Under the pieces are notes generated by a model, which did no database searches, was not told the DNA's origin, and worked only from the letters and a program-made list of their open reading frames with translations. Shown here in pieces: positions 60,260 through 64,000 of a stretch of 64,000 nucleotides of DNA. The position numbers and the translations under genes are program-made. This DNA comes from Stigmatella erecta. Its GTDB lineage: Bacteria; Myxococcota; Myxococcia; Myxococcales; Myxococcaceae. Each line of letters starts with the position of its first letter. Position 1 is the stretch's first letter. The DNA lies in contig NZ_FOIJ01000009.1 in the NCBI RefSeq assembly GCF_900111745.1, forward strand, positions 62,001-126,000, written 5' to 3'.

Positions 60260-61639
60260 TTACCGGCGCCACTCCCGGCCGGCGGAGAAGGCCGTGAAGG
60301 CGTCCTCCAGGCCTCCCCGTGCCGAGCCCTGCAGATGGGGAAGGGCGGAGGTCACCAGGCCCGTGCCCGCGCGCATCAGCGTCTCGAAGTCCCGGCGCTG
60401 GTGGCTGAAGGCCTCCGACGTCAGCGCGCCGATGCCGTAGCCCACCACGCGCATGTACTCGCGCGCCATGACCCACATGCGCGTCTCGCGCGTGGACAGC
60501 AGCTCCATGGAGTTGCGCCCGCCCGTGGTGCTCTCCTCCCAATAGCGGAGCAGTCCCGTCCGCAACGCGTCCATGTCCTCGCGCTGGATGGAGAACGCCT
60601 GATAGAGCGCAGAAGCCATGGCGATGCGCGTGCGCTGGGCGGACCGGCGGCGCTGCACGTACCGGCGCAGGGCGCGCGGCACGTTGCCCAGGCTCTCGCG
60701 CAGTGACTGCTGGAGCGCCATGGCGTCGCTGATACCCGAGGCCATCCCACTGGCGCTCACTGGGTGGCAGCACCCCGCCGCGTCTCCCACGAGCACCACC
60801 CGGCCCTGCGTCACCCGGTGGGGCAGGCGCGTGTCATTCGAGGCCATCCGCGGTGTTTCCCGCTCCAGCGCTTCCAGGATGGCGCCCCGCAGGGGCTGGG
60901 GCACGCCGTTGAGAAGCTCCGGGGAGGCATGCAGTTGCTGTGCGGTCGAGCCCAGGGGGATGTCCACCATCACGCGCGCCACGCCCTCCTCGATGGCGTA
61001 GGCGAGCACCGGGGCATTGCCCCCGATGAAGATGTGCCCATGGCTCGCGTGGGGCAGGGCGCGCGCGTCCACCGTCACCCCCACCATGCTGGAGAGCCGC
61101 TCGTACCGCTCCTGGATGCCCAGGAGCTTGCGGACGAACGAGTTGCGCCCATCCGCCGCCACCAGCAGAGGTGTGCGCACCTGCCGCCGTTCCCCACCGC
61201 AGACCGCCGTGAACTCGACGCCCTCGGCATCGTTGCGGTGCAGCTCGGTGAGCCGCGTCTTGCGCCACACGGTGACGCGCGGCAGCCGCTCGACGGCCTC
61301 CAGCAGGCTCGACACGAAACGCGCGTGTTCCAGCGACAGCCCCCGGCTCGAACCGTTGTAGGTCAGCTGCGTGGTGCGCTGCTCGCGCCGGGTGTCCACC
61401 ACGGCGAAGCCCAGGACAGGCTGGCCCGCGCAGGCCTCCAGCGCGGACCCGAATCCCAGCGTGCGCAAGTCTTCCACGCCTGGCGGGTGGAGCAGCTCTC
61501 CGGCGAGCTGCTTGCCGCGGTCTTGCCCGGCATCCACAAGAAGAACTGAATGGCCCAATTGTGACAATGCCGCCGCGCTTGCACAGCCCGCCGGGCCTGC
61601 CCCGATGATGACCACGTCCGTATTCAAGAAGCTCCCCAT
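60260..61639 (-). CDS. squalene monooxygenase (squalene epoxidase)
   Basis: Converts squalene to 2,3-oxidosqualene with FAD, O2 and a reductase. A 459-residue flavoprotein: VIIGAGPAGCASA (10-22) binds ADP of FAD, GELLHPPGVEDLRTLGFG aligns with the GExLQPGG block of squalene epoxidases, and VVLVGDAAGCCHPVSASGMA is the GD/substrate motif. Geranylgeranyl reductases and other FAD monooxygenases are related, but the divergent squalene synthase and the oxidosqualene cyclase make epoxidase the best reading. No N-terminal membrane helix is seen; the C-terminus may associate with membrane. Oxygen is required, so sterol synthesis here is aerobic. Confidence 0.85.
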   Translation of the reverse strand: MGSFLNTDVVIIGAGPAGCASAAALSQLGHSVLLVDAGQDRGKQLAGELLHPPGVEDLRTLGFGSALEACAGQPVLGFAVVDTRREQRTTQLTYNGSSRGLSLEHARFVSSLLEAVERLPRVTVWRKTRLTELHRNDAEGVEFTAVCGGERRQVRTPLLVAADGRNSFVRKLLGIQERYERLSSMVGVTVDARALPHASHGHIFIGGNAPVLAYAIEEGVARVMVDIPLGSTAQQLHASPELLNGVPQPLRGAILEALERETPRMASNDTRLPHRVTQGRVVLVGDAAGCCHPVSASGMASGISDAMALQQSLRESLGNVPRALRRYVQRRRSAQRTRIAMASALYQAFSIQREDMDALRTGLLRYWEESTTGGRNSMELLSTRETRMWVMAREYMRVVGYGIGALTSEAFSHQRRDFETLMRAGTGLVTSALPHLQGSARGGLEDAFTAFSAGREWRR

Positions 61640-61697
61640 AGCCGCTGCTCACTGCTATAGCGCAATTTTGCCCGTTCTTCTCCACGGGCGGCACATC

Positions 61698-62747
61698 ATG
61701 AGCAACCCTGAAGCCTTCTGCCGCGAGGCGCTGCCCGAGGTCTCTCGGACCTTCGCCCTCAACATCCCGGTTCTCCCCGAGCCGTTGGATCTCGTTGTTA
61801 CCGTGGGTTACCTCCTCTGCCGGATCGTCGATACGATCGAGGACGAGGCAACCTGCAGCGCCGCGCAGCGCGCCCAGCTCCTCTCGCGCTTCGCCCACTT
61901 CGTGGAACTCCCCGAGGGGTGGCGCCACGAGGTGCCGCGCTATATCGCCGAGGTGGAGCAGTGGCTGCGGCCCTCCGTGCCGGCGCCCGAGGCGCGGCTG
62001 CTGCGCCGCACGGGCACCGTGCTGGAGACCTTCGCGGCCCTGCCCCGGTGGACCCAGCCTCCCATCGTGCGCTGTGTGCGCGCCATGGCCGACGGCATGG
62101 GTGATGTGAGCCGCCAGCTCGAGCTGGTCCCGCCCGCCAGTGGCCTGAAGGATCTGGAGGCTACATTGACCTACTGCTACTACGTGGCGGGCACGGTCGG
62201 AGAAATGCTGACGGATCTTTTCATTGGGTTTGCGCCTCAGCTCGCGCCCCAGGGAGAGACGCTCCGGGCGCTGGCCCCCGCGTTCGGACGGGCCCTGCAG
62301 CTCATCAACATCCTCAAGGATGTCCGCGAGGATTTGGAGCGAGGCTATTGCTGGCTTCCCCAGACCCTCATGTCGGCGCATGGGCTCACCGCGCCCACGC
62401 TCTTGAAGCCTGAGAATCGGGGACGGGCGGTGGCGATGCACAACGAGCTCATCGCCGTGGCCCGGCGCGAGGCGGACATCTCGCTGGAGTACGCGCTGCG
62501 CCTGCCCGTGGAGGAGCCGGGCCTGCGGCTGTTCTGTCTGTTGCCCCTGTTCTTCGCGGTGCTTACGCTCTCGCGGCTGGAGAACAACCCCGCCGTGTTC
62601 GAGCCCACGCCGGTGAAGATCAGCCGCGCCTCCGTGCAGGAGATCATCCTGCTTACCCAGCGCAACGTCGCGTCGGATCCGGCGCTGCGGGCGATCTACC
62701 AGCAATGCCTGTCAGGAGCCCTCCAGCCGGAAGCCCTGACGTCATGA
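61698..62747 (+). CDS. squalene synthase
   Basis: Joins two FPP molecules to squalene via presqualene diphosphate. A 349-residue trans-isoprenyl synthase: SRTFALNIPVLP near residue 16, first Asp-rich motif DTIEDE (45-50), YCYYVAGTVGEMLTDLF and second motif DVRED (208-212) match squalene synthases more than phytoene synthases. The start ATG 61698 is used because earlier in-frame codons run into the divergent squalene monooxygenase gene. The stop overlaps the cyclase ATG (ATGA), so the two are co-translated. A phytoene-synthase role is possible but the context opposes it. Confidence 0.87.
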   Translation: MSNPEAFCREALPEVSRTFALNIPVLPEPLDLVVTVGYLLCRIVDTIEDEATCSAAQRAQLLSRFAHFVELPEGWRHEVPRYIAEVEQWLRPSVPAPEARLLRRTGTVLETFAALPRWTQPPIVRCVRAMADGMGDVSRQLELVPPASGLKDLEATLTYCYYVAGTVGEMLTDLFIGFAPQLAPQGETLRALAPAFGRALQLINILKDVREDLERGYCWLPQTLMSAHGLTAPTLLKPENRGRAVAMHNELIAVARREADISLEYALRLPVEEPGLRLFCLLPLFFAVLTLSRLENNPAVFEPTPVKISRASVQEIILLTQRNVASDPALRAIYQQCLSGALQPEALTS

Positions 62748-64000
62748 GCGCCACCGCCGAGGTTCGCACTCCCCGGTCCGAGCCTGTCATTCAGCGCGGG
62801 TTGGAGGTGCTGGCCTCGACCCAGGACGCGGAGGGCTCGTGGTACGGGGACTACGGCGGGCCGCAGTTCCTCATCCCCATCTATGTCGCCGGACTGCACG
62901 TGATGGGGCGTGTCCCGGAGCCTGCTCAGCGCGAGGGGCTCGTGGCGTACCTGCGCCGCCACCAGAACGCCGATGGGGGCTGGGGACTGGATGTCGAGTC
63001 GCCCAGCCAGGTGTTCACCTCGGTGCTCAACTACGTGGCCCTCCGGCTCATGGGGGTGGCGGAGGACGACCCGAGGCTGAGAAGGGCCCGGCAGTGGTTC
63101 CTGCCCCGGGGCGGCGCGCTGGCCAGTGGCGCGTGGGGGAAGATCATCCTCGCGCTCTTGGGGCTGTACGAGTACCGCGGCCTGCAGCCGGTGCCCCCGG
63201 AGCTGTGGCTCCTGCCCGAGTCGCTGCCCGTCCATCCGTCCCGGCTCTGGTGCCATTGCCGCATGGTGTACCTGCCCATGAGCTGGCTCTATGGGCGCAA
63301 GGCCCGGGCCCCCGAGTCGCCGCTGCTCGCCGCCCTCCGGCGGGAGATCTTCGACGGGGATTACGCGCAGGTGGACTGGACGGCCGCGCGCGAGCGCGTG
63401 TCGCCGACGGATGTCTATACGCCGCGCACGGTGTGGCTCAAGGCCGCCAACCAGCTCATGCTGGGCTATGAGCGGGTGGCGGGGAAGCAGCTCCGGGAGC
63501 GCGCGCTTGGCTTCGCGCTGGAGCAGATCCGCGCCGAGGACGAGGCGACGCACTACATCTGCATCGGCCCCATCAACAAAGTGCTCAACATGGTGGTGTG
63601 GCACTTCGTCAACCCGGAGGGGCCCGAGGTGCGCGCCCACCTGGAGCGGCTGCCGGACTACTTCTACGAGGCGGCTGACGGCATCAAGATGAACGGCTAC
63701 AACTCCTCGGAGTTGTGGGACACGGCCTTCGCCGTCCAGGCGGTGGTGGCCACTGGCGCCTCGGAGGCCACCCGGCCCATGCTGGCGGAGGCCGCCCGGT
63801 TCATCGAGGCCAACCAGGTGCTCGAGGACACGCGCGAGCCCGCGCGCTTCTACCGCCACCCCAGCAAGGGTGGCTGGCCCTTCAGTACGCGAGAGCATGG
63901 CTGGCCCATCAGCGACTGCACGGCGGAGGGGCTCAAGGCCTGTCTCGCCCTGGAGCCCCTGGGGCTCAACCGCGTGCCCGAGGCCCGGCTTCAGGACGCG
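62744..64000 (+). CDS. oxidosqualene cyclase, cycloartenol-synthase type (3' end outside window)
   Basis: Cyclises 2,3-oxidosqualene to a protosterol. 419 residues are visible and the frame is still open at base 64000; roughly a third is missing. It has a QW repeat (QNADGGWGLDV), the eukaryote-like blocks LWCHCRMVYLPMSWLYG and YICIGPINKVLNMVVW, and the catalytic motif DCTAE at 391-395 instead of the DDTA of squalene-hopene cyclases. Three product-determining positions are Tyr319 (GYNSSELWDT), His385 and Ile389 (HGWPISDCTAE), the combination of plant cycloartenol synthases; lanosterol synthases have Thr, Cys/Gln and Val. Cycloartenol is therefore predicted (inference from known residues). Confidence 0.9.
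   Translation, partial: MSATAEVRTPRSEPVIQRGLEVLASTQDAEGSWYGDYGGPQFLIPIYVAGLHVMGRVPEPAQREGLVAYLRRHQNADGGWGLDVESPSQVFTSVLNYVALRLMGVAEDDPRLRRARQWFLPRGGALASGAWGKIILALLGLYEYRGLQPVPPELWLLPESLPVHPSRLWCHCRMVYLPMSWLYGRKARAPESPLLAALRREIFDGDYAQVDWTAARERVSPTDVYTPRTVWLKAANQLMLGYERVAGKQLRERALGFALEQIRAEDEATHYICIGPINKVLNMVVWHFVNPEGPEVRAHLERLPDYFYEAADGIKMNGYNSSELWDTAFAVQAVVATGASEATRPMLAEAARFIEANQVLEDTREPARFYRHPSKGGWPFSTREHGWPISDCTAEGLKACLALEPLGLNRVPEARLQDA

Noticed and set aside
60155-60260. Small ORF or terminator between the DUF2381 gene and the squalene monooxygenase gene
   Set aside because: No conserved frame, ribosome site or stable T-tailed stem was found in this 151-base gap.
61654-61661. GCTATAGC palindrome in the squalene gene gap as a shared -10 region
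   Set aside because: No matching -35 elements at 16-18 bases on either strand; too short to call an operator alone.
1-64000. CRISPR arrays, tRNA genes, transposase genes or attachment sites
   Set aside because: Scanned by eye on both strands; no spaced direct repeats, cloverleaf-like segments, transposase motifs or flanking inverted repeats were recognised.

Overview
The window is about 64 kb of very GC-rich bacterial chromosome (third codon positions almost always G or C, many GTG and TTG starts, genes packed with ATGA/GTGA overlaps). Its content points to a myxobacterium: Ser/Thr kinases with extracytoplasmic tails, a DUF2381-type secreted protein beside one kinase, FHA-containing Tad genes and a sterol pathway. 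An oxidosqualene cyclase with cycloartenol-synthase residues fits Stigmatella or a close relative best (inference). I saw no tRNA, rRNA, insertion sequence, CRISPR array or prophage. No stretch over 300 bases lacks a gene; the largest gaps are 20327-20582, 13541-13763, 41775-41970 and 6461-6655.

1-20 kb: 3' part of aspS, then phzF-like, lipid kinase and Ser/Thr kinase genes facing asnB; small secreted or lipoprotein genes (DUF4440-like, adenosine deaminase-like); DUF72; a Smr-domain gene; a large SNF2-family helicase; a minus-strand zinc-ribbon/MoxR/DUF58 operon; a HEAT-repeat cyclophilin lipoprotein; and an HD-GYP response regulator.

20-33 kb: a DapB-like oxidoreductase with a split MaoC hydratase pair, an acyl-CoA dehydrogenase behind its own promoter/operator candidate, a 2OG-Fe oxygenase, DAHP synthase, an ExbB/ExbD pair, an outer-membrane-type lipoprotein, two tandem MshEN-like (possible c-di-GMP reader) proteins and two peptide-ABC ATPases.

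33-48 kb: an ECF sigma/anti-sigma pair followed by an unusual Tad (type IVb pilus) island: two TadE-like proteins, a TadG-like protein, a true Flp-type pilin, two small secreted proteins, CpaB, TadB, TadC and two FHA membrane proteins. The assembly ATPase, secretin and prepilin peptidase are absent from the window.

48-57 kb: xseA-xseB-response regulator-ispA-dxs-tlyA (isoprenoid precursor supply), then an araFGH-type sugar importer.

57-64 kb: a DUF2381 protein and a degenerate kinase with a fused lipoprotein-like tail, then the sterol locus: squalene monooxygenase divergent from squalene synthase and an oxidosqualene cyclase that runs off the window. The FPP made by IspA/Dxs would feed squalene synthase, then the epoxidase, then the cyclase. 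Two genes (16023-17033 and 44584-46128) appear to start at CTG codons preceded by good Shine-Dalgarno sites.
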